From assembly GCF_011090385.1 (NCBI RefSeq), contig NZ_SEWW01000001.1, positions 620,001-684,000 of the forward strand: a stretch of 64,000 nt of DNA, in the 5' to 3' direction. The notes under the pieces were generated by a model. It did no database searches and was not told the origin of the DNA. It worked only from the letters and a program-made list of their open reading frames with translations. Below are positions 1 to 8,210 of this stretch, piece after piece. Each line of letters begins with the position of its first letter. Position 1 is the stretch's first letter. Origin of the DNA: Aquirufa beregesia (lineage in GTDB: Bacteria > Bacteroidota > Bacteroidia > Cytophagales > Spirosomataceae). Position numbers and translations under genes: made by a program.

Positions 1-900
1 ACAGATACTTTACAAACCTTATTCTTACTGATCGCACTGTTTATTACCATCTTTTTGGTAGGTCAACAAATGAACATGGGATTTATGGATATGGTGCATA
101 CCATTTCAGATAGTAAATATTCCCACATGTTTGAGTGGGACTGGAAAAACACCCATTTCTTTGGAAAAGACTTCCTTGCCGGGGTATTTATTGCCATTGT
201 GATGACGGGTCTAGACCAAGATTTGATGCAAAAAAACCTGACTTGTAAATCCATTGGTGAGGCGCAGAAAAACATGTTTTGGTTTTATTGGGTGCTTTTA
301 TTAATCAATATCCTATTTCTGTCTTTAGGAGCATTATTATATATTTACGCACAGAGCAAAAACATAGCTATTCCCGCACAAACAGACAATTTATATCCCA
401 TGTTAGCCCTAAACGGGCACTTTGGTACTTTGGCGGCAGTCACCTTTTTATTGGGTATTATTGCAGCTTCCTATGCTAGCTCAGACTCCGCCTTGACTGC
501 TCTCACCACATCATTTTGTATTGATTTCTTACGAATTGAGAAATTTCAAGAACAAAAAAGGCATAAAATCAAGCACTATGTACATCTAGGATTTTCAGCC
601 TTGTTCTTTGTCGTTATTGGATTATTTCACCTATTTAACAATCAGGAATTGATATCTGCTGTTTTTAACTTGGCAGGATATACGTATGGACCATTATTGG
701 GTCTATTTTCTTTTGGATTATTTACCAAAACACAGGTTAAAGACAAATGGGTCCCTATCGTTTGTGTAGCTTCTCCCATCATTACATTCTTGCTAGAATG
801 GCAATCACAAGCGCTCTTTGGAGGTTTTGGCTTTGCCAAATTGATCCTCAACGGTGCTATTTGTTTTGCACTACTTTGGGCTATTCGCGTTAAAAAATAA
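1..900 (+). CDS. Sodium:solute symporter family protein, C-terminal part
   Basis: The frame is open from the first base, so only the last 299 residues are present; family members usually have 450-600. The fragment shows about seven strongly hydrophobic helices separated by short polar loops. A serine/threonine-rich helix near residue 157 (ASYASSDSALTALTTSF), followed by a cytoplasmic DFLR turn, is characteristic of the SSS (sodium:solute symporter) family. Members couple sodium influx to uptake of a sugar, amino acid, sialic acid or similar solute across the inner membrane. The substrate cannot be read from this part. The gene ends just before a hairpin terminator that also serves the convergent yceI gene. 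Confidence 0.85.
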   Translation, partial: TDTLQTLFLLIALFITIFLVGQQMNMGFMDMVHTISDSKYSHMFEWDWKNTHFFGKDFLAGVFIAIVMTGLDQDLMQKNLTCKSIGEAQKNMFWFYWVLLLINILFLSLGALLYIYAQSKNIAIPAQTDNLYPMLALNGHFGTLAAVTFLLGIIAASYASSDSALTALTTSFCIDFLRIEKFQEQKRHKIKHYVHLGFSALFFVVIGLFHLFNNQELISAVFNLAGYTYGPLLGLFSFGLFTKTQVKDKWVPIVCVASPIITFLLEWQSQALFGGFGFAKLILNGAICFALLWAIRVKK

Positions 901-907
901 AGTGCAT

Positions 908-936
908 AAAAAAGGCGACCTAGGGCCGCCTTTTTA
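908..936. terminator. Bidirectional intrinsic terminator
   Basis: A GC-rich stem (GGCGACC against GGCCGCC, one mismatch, 3-nt loop) is flanked by an A-run and a T-run. It lies between the convergent symporter and yceI genes and can stop transcription from both sides. Confidence 0.75.
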
Positions 937-956
937 TTAGAACGAGAAATAATAAA

Positions 957-1520
957 TTACTCTTGAATAAACTCGCCACTTACGCGTAATTCAATATCTT
1001 CTCCTACCATAGCTGCTGGCATTGTACCAACACCCCAAGCTGTACGGTTGATTGCTCCAGATGCTTTAAAGCCGGCTATTTTTTTACCTTGACGATTTGT
1101 CGTAGTTCCATTTAACACCAAATCCAAAGTAACTGGCTTAGTTACACCGTGCATGGTTAAATCACCAGTCAATTTATATTTGCGATCAGCTACTTTACTA
1201 ATTGACTTACTAGCGAAAGTCAATGTTGGAAATTTAACTGCATCAAAAAAATCAGGACTTTTTAAGTGTGTATCACGACGTTCGTTATCCGTGAAAACTG
1301 TATTTACATCGGCAACAATATTGAATTTTGCATCAGTAAAATCATCTTTAGCTGAAGTCATAGTCGCTTCAGTAATTTTAAATGCTCCCTCTACATCGGA
1401 AATAGATAAGTGAACTACACTAAATCCTAACTTAGAGTGGGATTTGTCTACATTCCATTTCTGAGCTTGTGCAGATAATCCACATGACAAAAGAGCAATA
1501 GCTAAAAGTAATTTTTTCAT
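957..1520 (-). CDS. YceI family periplasmic lipid-binding-like protein
   Basis: This 187-residue protein has an N-terminal signal peptide (MKKLLLAIALL, cleavage expected after the AQA at about residue 20). The mature part starts KWNVDKSHSKLGFSVVHL, the typical opening of the YceI beta-barrel, and includes the family segment TGDLTMHGVTKPVTLDL. YceI proteins are lipocalin-like and bind polyisoprenoid chains in the periplasm; their physiological role is poorly known. I chose the ATG at 1520 because it begins the signal peptide; an upstream in-frame ATG would add 22 residues unlike a signal sequence. A second YceI gene lies at 54993. The gene stands alone and ends at a shared terminator. Confidence 0.85.
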   Translation of the reverse strand: MKKLLLAIALLSCGLSAQAQKWNVDKSHSKLGFSVVHLSISDVEGAFKITEATMTSAKDDFTDAKFNIVADVNTVFTDNERRDTHLKSPDFFDAVKFPTLTFASKSISKVADRKYKLTGDLTMHGVTKPVTLDLVLNGTTTNRQGKKIAGFKASGAINRTAWGVGTMPAAMVGEDIELRVSGEFIQE

Positions 1521-1657
1521 AATAATAATTTTTTTTAATGGGTTAATTATAGAAGTCGAAACTACCATTAAATAACACAAAACCAATTAACAAATCAAAA
1601 AATCGTCAGAGATGTCGAAAAATTTGCGACAAAAATCCAAAATCCTGCGAAAAAAGT

Positions 1658-4369
1658 CTACTTGTCTTCTAGGCTTTTGTAATGTTCCTTACGCATTTCC
1701 TCTACATTATCCATCTCCACCCGCTTTTTGATTTTCTTCCAATCAATGGTCTTATTGTATTTTTTCATCATTACTTCTGGCTGAAAAATTCGACGATCAG
1801 GGAAAACAAAATCTACTGAGCCGAAATCGGGTTTGTCCGTAAAGAAATCATCCAATAAAGTAGCTGTTTGATCATAATGATTCACACTTGGTACCCCAAA
1901 ATTGGTATAAATCAAACGCAATAAAGAACCAAAATTGGCATGTTTGTGGGATACATAATTGCGCTTCACATAAGGTCCAGCCATCATTAAGACACTTCGG
2001 TGGGCATCTACATGGTCTACTCCCCCTTGTGGATCATCTTCTGTGACAATCACCAACATGTTTTTCCAATATGGCGTAGTAGATAAGAAATTAATCATTC
2101 TGGCTAATGCCAAATCATTATCAGCCATGAAGGAATGATTGCTCACATATCCATCTTCAGGCCTAGGATCCGCACCATGGTCATTGGGTAATTGAATCGT
2201 CACAACGGATGGCATTTTTTTCTTGCCTTTTAGCCACATCTTGGTAAACTCTGATTCAAATTGCTCAGCACGAAACATATCGGGAATATCGGTATTGAAA
2301 CCCGCATAATTATGACTTGTATTCTTCCACAAGGCTTTTTGCATAGGAACCATGACCACATGCCCCGCCCCTGTCAACGTGTCAAACCATTCTTCTCTGT
2401 TGTGCGCTGTTTCATTCGCCTCTCCAAAATTATAAAAGGAAATATTTTTGCGCTCTAAGGCCTCCCATAAACCACCTACTTCGGCATAGTCCTCCGGGTC
2501 AATACTTCCTGTTGTCCCAGGATGTCTCCTTCCAGGTGCTTTGGAGAAGATTTTAGCCGTTTTACTAACGCTAGAATTGGCTTCAACCCATTCATTAGGT
2601 ATCACGCCTACCATCCAGTGATGTCCGTGGATGGATGCATCACTGTCACAATAAAAATTATCACTCATCGCAAATCGCTTTGCCAAGAGTGAATGATTCG
2701 GCATCACATTGACGTTATGGAAAGTCGTTTTTAAGGAATCTGGCAAGACCACGGTTTGATTTATGCCGTAACGAGCGATGGTAGAATCGCCATTAGCTCC
2801 TTGAAATTGACCAAAAATCTCATCATAGGTACGGTTCTCCTTGGTGATGTAAACAATGTGCTTAATCGGAGATTGAGCCTGTTTGTTTTTATCTAAAGAA
2901 AGAATCTTATTCCCCCTACCCTTGGCTGAAAATTCTTGGTAAGTATTATTCTTGACTTCCTGAGTATAGGCTGCTAATTCTGACTCATTCGGCATATCTA
3001 TCGTTTGGAATGTACCCAATTGAATATCCCCTACATAGGAACCTTGCTCCGGCGCCTTAAAATCTTTTCCTCCATTAGGTCCTGCTCCATACCCACGACA
3101 AGTCGTAACATAAAGTGTTTTCTCATCCGCAGAAAGGCGAACGCGAGTAGGTCCCCAACCCGTTGGAATAAAACCTTTGGTTTTTTGACTTGGAACATCA
3201 ATAACCGCCACGGCATTTAATCCTAATAATGTCACGTATAACGTTTTTTCGTCTTTACTAAGACACAAACCAAAAGGCAAATAACCTCTTCGCTTATCCA
3301 AAACTGCGTTTAACTTGATGGGAATATGAGATTTAATTTGTCGAGTGGCATAATCCAGCACCGCAATATTGTCATTGGTGGCATTACTCACGTAAGCATA
3401 TTTTGAACTTACGGCCAAGGAATTGGGGCTAGATCCACCTACAACTTCCATCTCTTCCACCATTTCACCCAATTGAAAACCTGGTTTGTATTTTTTGGTA
3501 ATTTGATTGTTCGACAAATTAATTTGAAAAATACTCATAGCCTCGTCAGAACGAGGATCCCCAACCCCAGGAATCTTTTTACCCATCATTTCGGTTCCTT
3601 CACGAGATTCTTTCGTGTCATTGGCATAGGGATGCCATGGAATATGCTGAGATTGTAAATTGGCTAAAGTGGTACCTTCTATCAAGGGATATGAATACAT
3701 GCCTACATTGGCAACAAAGGCAAATTGATGATCAGGACTTAAAGAAATACCAAAAGGCTGTCGACCCGTTGGAACCACCCCCACAATTTCACCCGTTTCC
3801 GCTTTCATGCGAACCATCCTGAAATTAGCACGATCTAAGACCAATAATTCGTTTTGTTCAGGCAATAAAACCAAATCAGAAGTAAAGCTATCGTCAAAAT
3901 CATAGCCTTTGAAAGTTCCGTTTAAACTAAAAGTCTTTAGGATTTTACCTGTCGATAATTCAACGACCAACACATTTCCTGAATCACCTCCACTGAAATA
4001 AATCCATTCACTATTGGGAGAAAAGACAATACCTAAATAGGTGCTTTTCCCATAAGGAGAAAGTTTGGAAGGTGTTCCATACGGCGGAAAGCGTTTCGAG
4101 ACCTGTTTTTCTAAATCAATGCGCGTAAAAGCACCATTATGCAGCGTAACGGCCCATTTACCGTCTGGACTAACAGCCATACCAAATGGATCGCTATTGA
4201 TTCGAAGTGTTTTACCTGCCGGTTTCACCAATCGACCAGAGGGTAATACGGAATAACCATGGATGTCAATTTTGGCTGGCAAATCTCGCCCTGGAACTTC
4301 TAAAATTGTTTGTGCACTAACTTGAAATACACAAAATGAGAGGAAAATAGATTTTAATATAGTGTTCAT
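1658..4369 (-). CDS. YVTN beta-propeller / phosphoesterase (alkaline phosphatase superfamily) protein
   Basis: The 903-residue protein has a signal peptide (MNTILKSIFLSFCVFQVSAQ). A beta-propeller occupies roughly residues 40-470, with repeated blades such as LSADEKTLYVTTCRG. A C-terminal phosphoesterase domain starts near residue 505 with HIVYITKENRTYDEIFG and contains DSDASIHGHHWMVG and TEDDPQGGVDHVDAH, the metal-site-type motifs of the PF04185/alkaline phosphatase superfamily. Annotators often call this a bifunctional YncE/alkaline phosphatase family protein. It is probably periplasmic and hydrolyses a phosphoester; the substrate is unknown. The ATG at 4369 is preferred over the more upstream in-frame start because it begins the signal peptide. 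It borders the accessory island on its upstream side. Confidence 0.82.
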   Translation of the reverse strand: MNTILKSIFLSFCVFQVSAQTILEVPGRDLPAKIDIHGYSVLPSGRLVKPAGKTLRINSDPFGMAVSPDGKWAVTLHNGAFTRIDLEKQVSKRFPPYGTPSKLSPYGKSTYLGIVFSPNSEWIYFSGGDSGNVLVVELSTGKILKTFSLNGTFKGYDFDDSFTSDLVLLPEQNELLVLDRANFRMVRMKAETGEIVGVVPTGRQPFGISLSPDHQFAFVANVGMYSYPLIEGTTLANLQSQHIPWHPYANDTKESREGTEMMGKKIPGVGDPRSDEAMSIFQINLSNNQITKKYKPGFQLGEMVEEMEVVGGSSPNSLAVSSKYAYVSNATNDNIAVLDYATRQIKSHIPIKLNAVLDKRRGYLPFGLCLSKDEKTLYVTLLGLNAVAVIDVPSQKTKGFIPTGWGPTRVRLSADEKTLYVTTCRGYGAGPNGGKDFKAPEQGSYVGDIQLGTFQTIDMPNESELAAYTQEVKNNTYQEFSAKGRGNKILSLDKNKQAQSPIKHIVYITKENRTYDEIFGQFQGANGDSTIARYGINQTVVLPDSLKTTFHNVNVMPNHSLLAKRFAMSDNFYCDSDASIHGHHWMVGVIPNEWVEANSSVSKTAKIFSKAPGRRHPGTTGSIDPEDYAEVGGLWEALERKNISFYNFGEANETAHNREEWFDTLTGAGHVVMVPMQKALWKNTSHNYAGFNTDIPDMFRAEQFESEFTKMWLKGKKKMPSVVTIQLPNDHGADPRPEDGYVSNHSFMADNDLALARMINFLSTTPYWKNMLVIVTEDDPQGGVDHVDAHRSVLMMAGPYVKRNYVSHKHANFGSLLRLIYTNFGVPSVNHYDQTATLLDDFFTDKPDFGSVDFVFPDRRIFQPEVMMKKYNKTIDWKKIKKRVEMDNVEEMRKEHYKSLEDK

Positions 4370-4476
4370 AGGTTTAAATAATTTAACGAAGGTAAAACTC
4401 TTATACATAAGCTTAAACAATTATGTATTAAAATTTCATGAAATTGAATTGAAAGAGCCCAGACTAAAAATTAGAG

Positions 4477-4575
4477 TTGGCTTCGAGGGCCTCAGCCAAG
4501 ATTAATTTTAGAATGGAATTACAAATCCCTATTATCTCTCATTCGACATGACCCTTCGGAACATGTCGAACAGCG
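4477..4575. repeat. Palindromic repeat block A (REP-like, first copy)
   Basis: Three palindromes lie in a row. TTGGCT at 4477-4482 pairs with AGCCAA at 4494-4499. A degenerate GGAATT/AATCC palindrome sits at about 4515-4529. A perfect 9-bp stem follows, TTCGACATG at 4542-4550 with CATGTCGAA at 4562-4570, and then CAGCG. The same modules recur at 7216-7357, 8063-8150 and 8843-9029 and nowhere else in the window. They sit around a REP-associated transposase gene (7496-8023), so they are best read as REP/BIME-type elements spread by that enzyme. Confidence 0.8.
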
Positions 4576-4690
4576 TTTGATCAAGTTGAAAAGTGTTAGC
4601 TTCCAAAATATCTGTACTCCTTATGATAATTTATAATACATGTTATATTTGAATTTACGTAAACCAATAGCGCCAATACACCCATTTTCG

Positions 4691-4723
4691 CATATATTTA
4701 CGCTATGCAATAGCGAGTATATG
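4691..4723. other. Hairpin-forming segment upstream of the GHKL-nuclease gene
   Basis: CGCTAT (4701-4706) and ATAGCG (4710-4715) form a stem with a 3-nt loop. Outer arms CATATA (4691-4696) and TATATG (4718-4723) extend it across a small internal loop. It lies about 100 bp before the start codon at 4826, in a gene-free stretch of roughly 450 bp that otherwise holds only repeat block A. It could be a regulatory site or part of a recombination site; nothing in the sequence decides this. Confidence 0.4.
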
Positions 4724-4825
4724 TTAGATATAGACAAGCGTAAACAACGAAACAACGACACATTAATTAAACTAACATAACAACGATAATACTAACTTTG
4801 TGATTGAATTAAATGTAATAAAATA

Positions 4826-6931
4826 ATGAAATACGAAGATAACCAATATATTGTCCCAGAATCCCTTTATTGGAAAGGCGTATTGCATAATTTTTCAAAA
4901 TCCAGAACAGCTTTACAGCCAATATTCGAAGCATTTACTAATGCTCTAGAAGCTATAAAAATATTACAGAAAACAGAACCTTCATATAAAGGTGAAATTT
5001 CTATAAGAATTAACAGCGCTGAAACCACAGTGCCTGACTCATATAATTTCGCAGGACTTTCAATATCAGATAACGGAATCGGTTTTGATGACGACCAATT
5101 TAAACGATTCAATACTTTTAGAGATATTACAAAAGGTTTCAAGAATCTAGGTTCTGGAAGAATTCAGTATGTTCATTATTTTGATAATATTATAGTTAAA
5201 AGCGTTTTTTGTCAAGAAGGAAAGTTTTATGAAAGGGAGTTTTCAGCATCAAAAAAGAAAGCGTTTCTTGATAAAAATTCAATTATCTACCACAAATATT
5301 GTAAAGAGACGAATGAAACAGCGTCAAAAACAACAATTTCATTTAATGGCCTTCTAGAAAACAGCGGTATTTATAACAAACTAGACCAAACGGAATTAAA
5401 GGAGCAGTTAAAGAAAAGATACATTCATTATTTCTGTCACAACCGGACAAGTATTCCGAAAATAGACATTCAGTTTTATATTCAAGGGGAACTCAAAGGT
5501 GAAACAAGTATTATAGAATCTGATTTTCCTGGTATTGATAAAACAGAACCTCTTGAATTGCAATATTCAAAAATTTCGTCAAATGGGAAATCTGTTGAGA
5601 AACTTGATAAAGTGAAAGAATTCAAAATAGATTCATTTCGTATTCCGAGGAACTTAATTGACAACAACGATTTAAAACTTGTTTCAAAAGGTGAAATAGT
5701 TGAAGAATCTGAAATAAAACTTGAAAGTATTCCAAAAGGTGAACACGTCAATGGGTTCAGATATATATTTTTAGTTTCAAGTGAATATATTGACGACAGA
5801 GATTCCGACATGCGTGGAGTTTTAAATATTCCATCAATTGACAACTTTACAAAAAACAGAAATTTATTTACTGAAGAAGAAATATTGCTTGAAGAAATTC
5901 AAGAAGGAGTAAATAACAAAATAAACACAATGTATCCTGAAATTGAAGAAGTCCAGCAGGAACATCTAGAGCAACTTGAGCAATTAAAAGAAATGTTTCT
6001 AATTGATGACGAAACAGCAGGATCAATTAATATCTCTATAAATGATTCTGAAAGTAAAATATTAGAAAAATTTTATGAAGCAGAAGCAAAAAAAACAGCT
6101 CTATTAGACGCCTCCATAAAAGATTCTATTGACCAATTAAACAAACTTGATACAACTTCACCAAACTATTTACAAGAGTTAAAAAAGGAGGTAGATAAGC
6201 TTGTAAAAGCTATTCCTCTTCAAAACAAAAAATCGTTGACTCATTATGTTGCAAGAAGAAAACTTGTTTTAGATTTATTAGCTAAAGTTTTAGACAAAAA
6301 ACTTGAAGTTCAGCAATCAGGTAGAGAAATAAATGAAGCATTAATTCACGATTTATTATTTCAACAAGGTGAAAGTAATCCAGAAAATAGTGATTTGTGG
6401 ATTATAAATGAAGACTTCATCTATTTCAAAGGCAGCTCAAATATTGTTTTAAGTCAAGTTGAAATTGAAGGTGATAAATTATTTAAAGAGGATTTTACGA
6501 CAGAAGAAGAAAAATATTTAAGGTCGCTTGGAGAAAATAGAAAAATAAAGAAACCCGATGTTTTACTTTTTCCAGAAGAAGGCAAATGCATCATACTTGA
6601 ATTTAAAGCTCCTGATGTAAATGTTTCAGACCACTTGACTCAAATAGATAAATATGCTGGTTTAATAAGAAACTATACTGCCGATAATTTTCAAATCACA
6701 ACCTTTTTCGGCTATTTATTAGGAGAGAGCATAGAACCTAGAGATGTTTTAGGGGCTGTTAGTAGTTATGAAGAATCTTATCAATTCGACTATTTATTTA
6801 GACCATCAACAAAAGTGATAGGATTTGATGGTAGAAACAACGGGGCAATCTATACTGAGGTTATAAAATATTCCACCTTACTTGAAAGAGCAAAACAACG
6901 AAATAAAATTTTTATTGAAAAACTACAATAA
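4826..6931 (+). CDS. GHKL (Hsp90/MORC-like) ATPase fused to a PD-(D/E)XK-like nuclease domain
   Basis: This 701-residue protein opens with a GHKL ATPase domain: N-box EAFTNALEA (35-43), ATP-binding DNGIGFD (82-88) and lid glycines GSGRIQY (109-115). A long middle part follows, with a highly charged, probably coiled-coil segment at about 385-520. The C-terminal domain shows KPDVLLF (576-582) and ILEFKAP (590-596), that is D578, E592 and K594, the spacing expected of a PD-(D/E)XK nuclease core, preceded by a helix GREINEALIHDLLF that could carry the first acidic residue. No signal peptide or membrane segment is seen. The gene is visibly more A-rich than its neighbours and lies between REP-like repeats and an attC-like fold, which suggests horizontal transfer. 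An ATP-gated nuclease acting in defence against foreign DNA is my inference; I do not recognise a named system. Confidence 0.7.
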   Translation: MKYEDNQYIVPESLYWKGVLHNFSKSRTALQPIFEAFTNALEAIKILQKTEPSYKGEISIRINSAETTVPDSYNFAGLSISDNGIGFDDDQFKRFNTFRDITKGFKNLGSGRIQYVHYFDNIIVKSVFCQEGKFYEREFSASKKKAFLDKNSIIYHKYCKETNETASKTTISFNGLLENSGIYNKLDQTELKEQLKKRYIHYFCHNRTSIPKIDIQFYIQGELKGETSIIESDFPGIDKTEPLELQYSKISSNGKSVEKLDKVKEFKIDSFRIPRNLIDNNDLKLVSKGEIVEESEIKLESIPKGEHVNGFRYIFLVSSEYIDDRDSDMRGVLNIPSIDNFTKNRNLFTEEEILLEEIQEGVNNKINTMYPEIEEVQQEHLEQLEQLKEMFLIDDETAGSINISINDSESKILEKFYEAEAKKTALLDASIKDSIDQLNKLDTTSPNYLQELKKEVDKLVKAIPLQNKKSLTHYVARRKLVLDLLAKVLDKKLEVQQSGREINEALIHDLLFQQGESNPENSDLWIINEDFIYFKGSSNIVLSQVEIEGDKLFKEDFTTEEEKYLRSLGENRKIKKPDVLLFPEEGKCIILEFKAPDVNVSDHLTQIDKYAGLIRNYTADNFQITTFFGYLLGESIEPRDVLGAVSSYEESYQFDYLFRPSTKVIGFDGRNNGAIYTEVIKYSTLLERAKQRNKIFIEKLQ

Positions 6932-6987
6932 ATGACCGAATTGTTTTTTGTTTTGAAACTATTACAAATTGGTCAGAAACACCAGCC

Positions 6988-7117
6988 TATAACAGCACCT
7001 ACAAGAAATTGGCGGTTCAATGGATAAATAAGCTTAGTGCTTCTATTTAAGTTCACTGTTGGCAGACAGTTTAGAGCTTTGAAATCCGCTTCTTCGCCAA
7101 GCGCCAAAACGTTATGC
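6988..7117 (+). other. Possible attC-like folded recombination site
   Basis: TATAAC (6988-6993) is mirrored by GTTATG (7111-7116), TTGGCG (7009-7014) by CGCCAA (7095-7100), and GGAT (7022-7025) by ATCC (7084-7087). Between them AAGC/GCTT forms an inner hairpin. The order of nested arms around a long variable centre, just after a gene and just before another ORF start (7137), resembles integron attC sites. Arm spacing is longer than in typical attC, and GTTATGC departs at one base from GTTRRRY. The rest of the 6932-7215 stretch holds nothing else I recognise. Confidence 0.35.
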
Positions 7118-7136
7118 GATATTATAAAAAACAGAA

Positions 7137-7259
7137 ATGGTAGAAAAATTTAAACAACTAAAACTATCTGATTATCCAATTGCTGAAATAGATAGTTTAA
7201 TGACAAAAATTGTTCCGCTGTTCGACATGTTCCAAAGGGTCATGTCGAATGACAGATAA
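7137..7259 (+). pseudogene. Truncated ORF, 5' fragment of an unidentified gene
   Basis: An ATG opens a 40-residue frame beginning MVEKFKQLKLSDYPIAEIDS, which reads like the start of a real protein. It runs directly into the REP-like palindrome at 7216-7249 and stops at 7257-7259. The last 13 or so residues are translated from repeat sequence. The simplest reading is that the repeat replaced or interrupted the rest of the gene. I do not recognise the family. Confidence 0.4.
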
Positions 7260-7357
7260 AAGGGATTTGTAATCCCATGATAATATTAAAGTTGGCTTCG
7301 AGAACCTCAGCCAACTTTATCAGCTCTGCTGTTTATTTGACAGGGATTTTTAATCCC
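7216..7357. repeat. Palindromic repeat block B
   Basis: The order is: CGCTG (7216-7220) then TTCGACATG (7221-7229) pairing with CATGTCGAA (7241-7249); GGGATT/AATCCC (7262-7276); GTTGGCT (7291-7297) pairing with AGCCAAC (7309-7315); and GGGATT/AATCCC (7343-7357). The asymmetric CAGCG tail is on the left here, so the block is inverted relative to blocks A, C and D. With block C it flanks the transposase gene in inverted orientation. Confidence 0.8.
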
Positions 7358-7495
7358 AGATACCTCCCCTTAAATCTAAAAATTCCAATAAACTGATTTG
7401 CTTCCTCAATTATCAGTTTCCTGATTACAATTGTTCATTTGATGATTTATTTTTGAAAACAAAAGCACCACTATTTGTCAATTTGATCTATCACC

Positions 7496-8023
7496 ATGGC
7501 TCATGCGTATTCCATTCAAGAACCCCATGGACAATATTTTATTACCTGTACTGTCCATCAATGGGTTGACATATTTACGAGGAAACTATATGTCGATATC
7601 TTATTAGATAGTTTACACTATTGTCAACTAAAGAAAGGTCTAAAAATTCATGCTTGGGTAATCATGACTAATCATATCCATTTGATTGTTAGCAGTGAAG
7701 TTGAAAATCTATCCAACATCATCCGCGATTTCAAAAAATTCACTTCTAAACAAATTTTTGAAGCTATCAAATCCAATCCTAAAGAAAGCAGGAAAAATTG
7801 GTTGCTTTGGCTATTTTCAAAAGATGAACAAATCTGTTTTTGGCAAGCTGGTTATCATGCTAAAGAAATTCTAAGTCAATCATTCTTTGAAAATAAATTA
7901 GATTACATCCATTTAAATCCTGTTAGAGCAGGCTTTATTGAAAAGGAAGAAGAATATATGTATAGCAGTTGTAGCGATTATTATGGTACAAGAAAAGGAT
8001 TGTTGGAGCTTGATTTAGCATAA
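7496..8023 (+). CDS. REP-associated tyrosine transposase (RAYT, Y1/HUH family)
   Basis: The 175-residue protein carries the HUH motif in VIMTNHIHLIV (H60 and H62) and a candidate catalytic tyrosine in KLDYIHLNPVRAGF (Y137), the signature of the transposase IS200-like/Y1 superfamily in its REP-associated branch. These enzymes cut single-stranded DNA at folded REP palindromes through a covalent phosphotyrosine link. The gene has no second transposon gene and no IS200-type ends. Instead, REP-like palindromes lie on both sides (block B about 140 bp upstream, block C about 40 bp downstream). This matches the usual RAYT arrangement of one domesticated gene per genome with dispersed repeats. The frame is intact and all key residues are present, so it is probably active. 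Confidence 0.88.
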   Translation: MAHAYSIQEPHGQYFITCTVHQWVDIFTRKLYVDILLDSLHYCQLKKGLKIHAWVIMTNHIHLIVSSEVENLSNIIRDFKKFTSKQIFEAIKSNPKESRKNWLLWLFSKDEQICFWQAGYHAKEILSQSFFENKLDYIHLNPVRAGFIEKEEEYMYSSCSDYYGTRKGLLELDLA

Positions 8024-8062
8024 TAGTCCTTTTGATCTTATGGAAAATGTCTTTTTTGATAC

Positions 8063-8150
8063 GGGATTTCAAATCCCCATTATCTGTCGTTCGACATGAC
8101 CCTTCGGAACATGTCGAACAGCGGTCATTGGCTGAGGCTCTCAAAGCCAA
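8063..8150. repeat. Palindromic repeat block C
   Basis: GGGATTT/AAATCCC (8063-8077) is followed by TTCGACATG (8090-8098) pairing with CATGTCGAA (8110-8118), the CAGCG tail (8119-8123), and TTGGCT (8128-8133) pairing with AGCCAA (8145-8150). This is the most regular copy and shows the consensus module order. It starts 40 bp after the transposase stop codon. Confidence 0.82.
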
Positions 8151-8192
8151 CGTTTAAAACCGATTTTGCATTTAAATTATAATTCATAAATT

Positions 8193-8210
8193 TGTATCCA
8201 AATGGATACA
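8193..8210. promoter_or_regulatory. Putative toxin-antitoxin operator over the toxin start codon
   Basis: TGTATCC (8193-8199) and GGATACA (8204-8210) form a perfect 7-bp inverted repeat with a 4-bp centre. The second arm begins with the G of the toxin ATG. Antitoxins of this type repress their own operon by binding palindromes at the promoter or start, so this is a plausible binding site for the HTH antitoxin encoded at 8523. Confidence 0.5.

Noticed and set aside
5482..5844. 120-codon minus-strand frame inside the GHKL-nuclease gene
   Set aside because: It is Ser/Leu-rich antisense of a Lys/Glu-rich region with no recognisable motif.
7496..8023. Complete IS200/IS605 insertion sequence
   Set aside because: There is no tnpB or typical IS200 end structure; the gene matches the REP-associated branch, and the flanking palindromes are shared with sites far from the gene.
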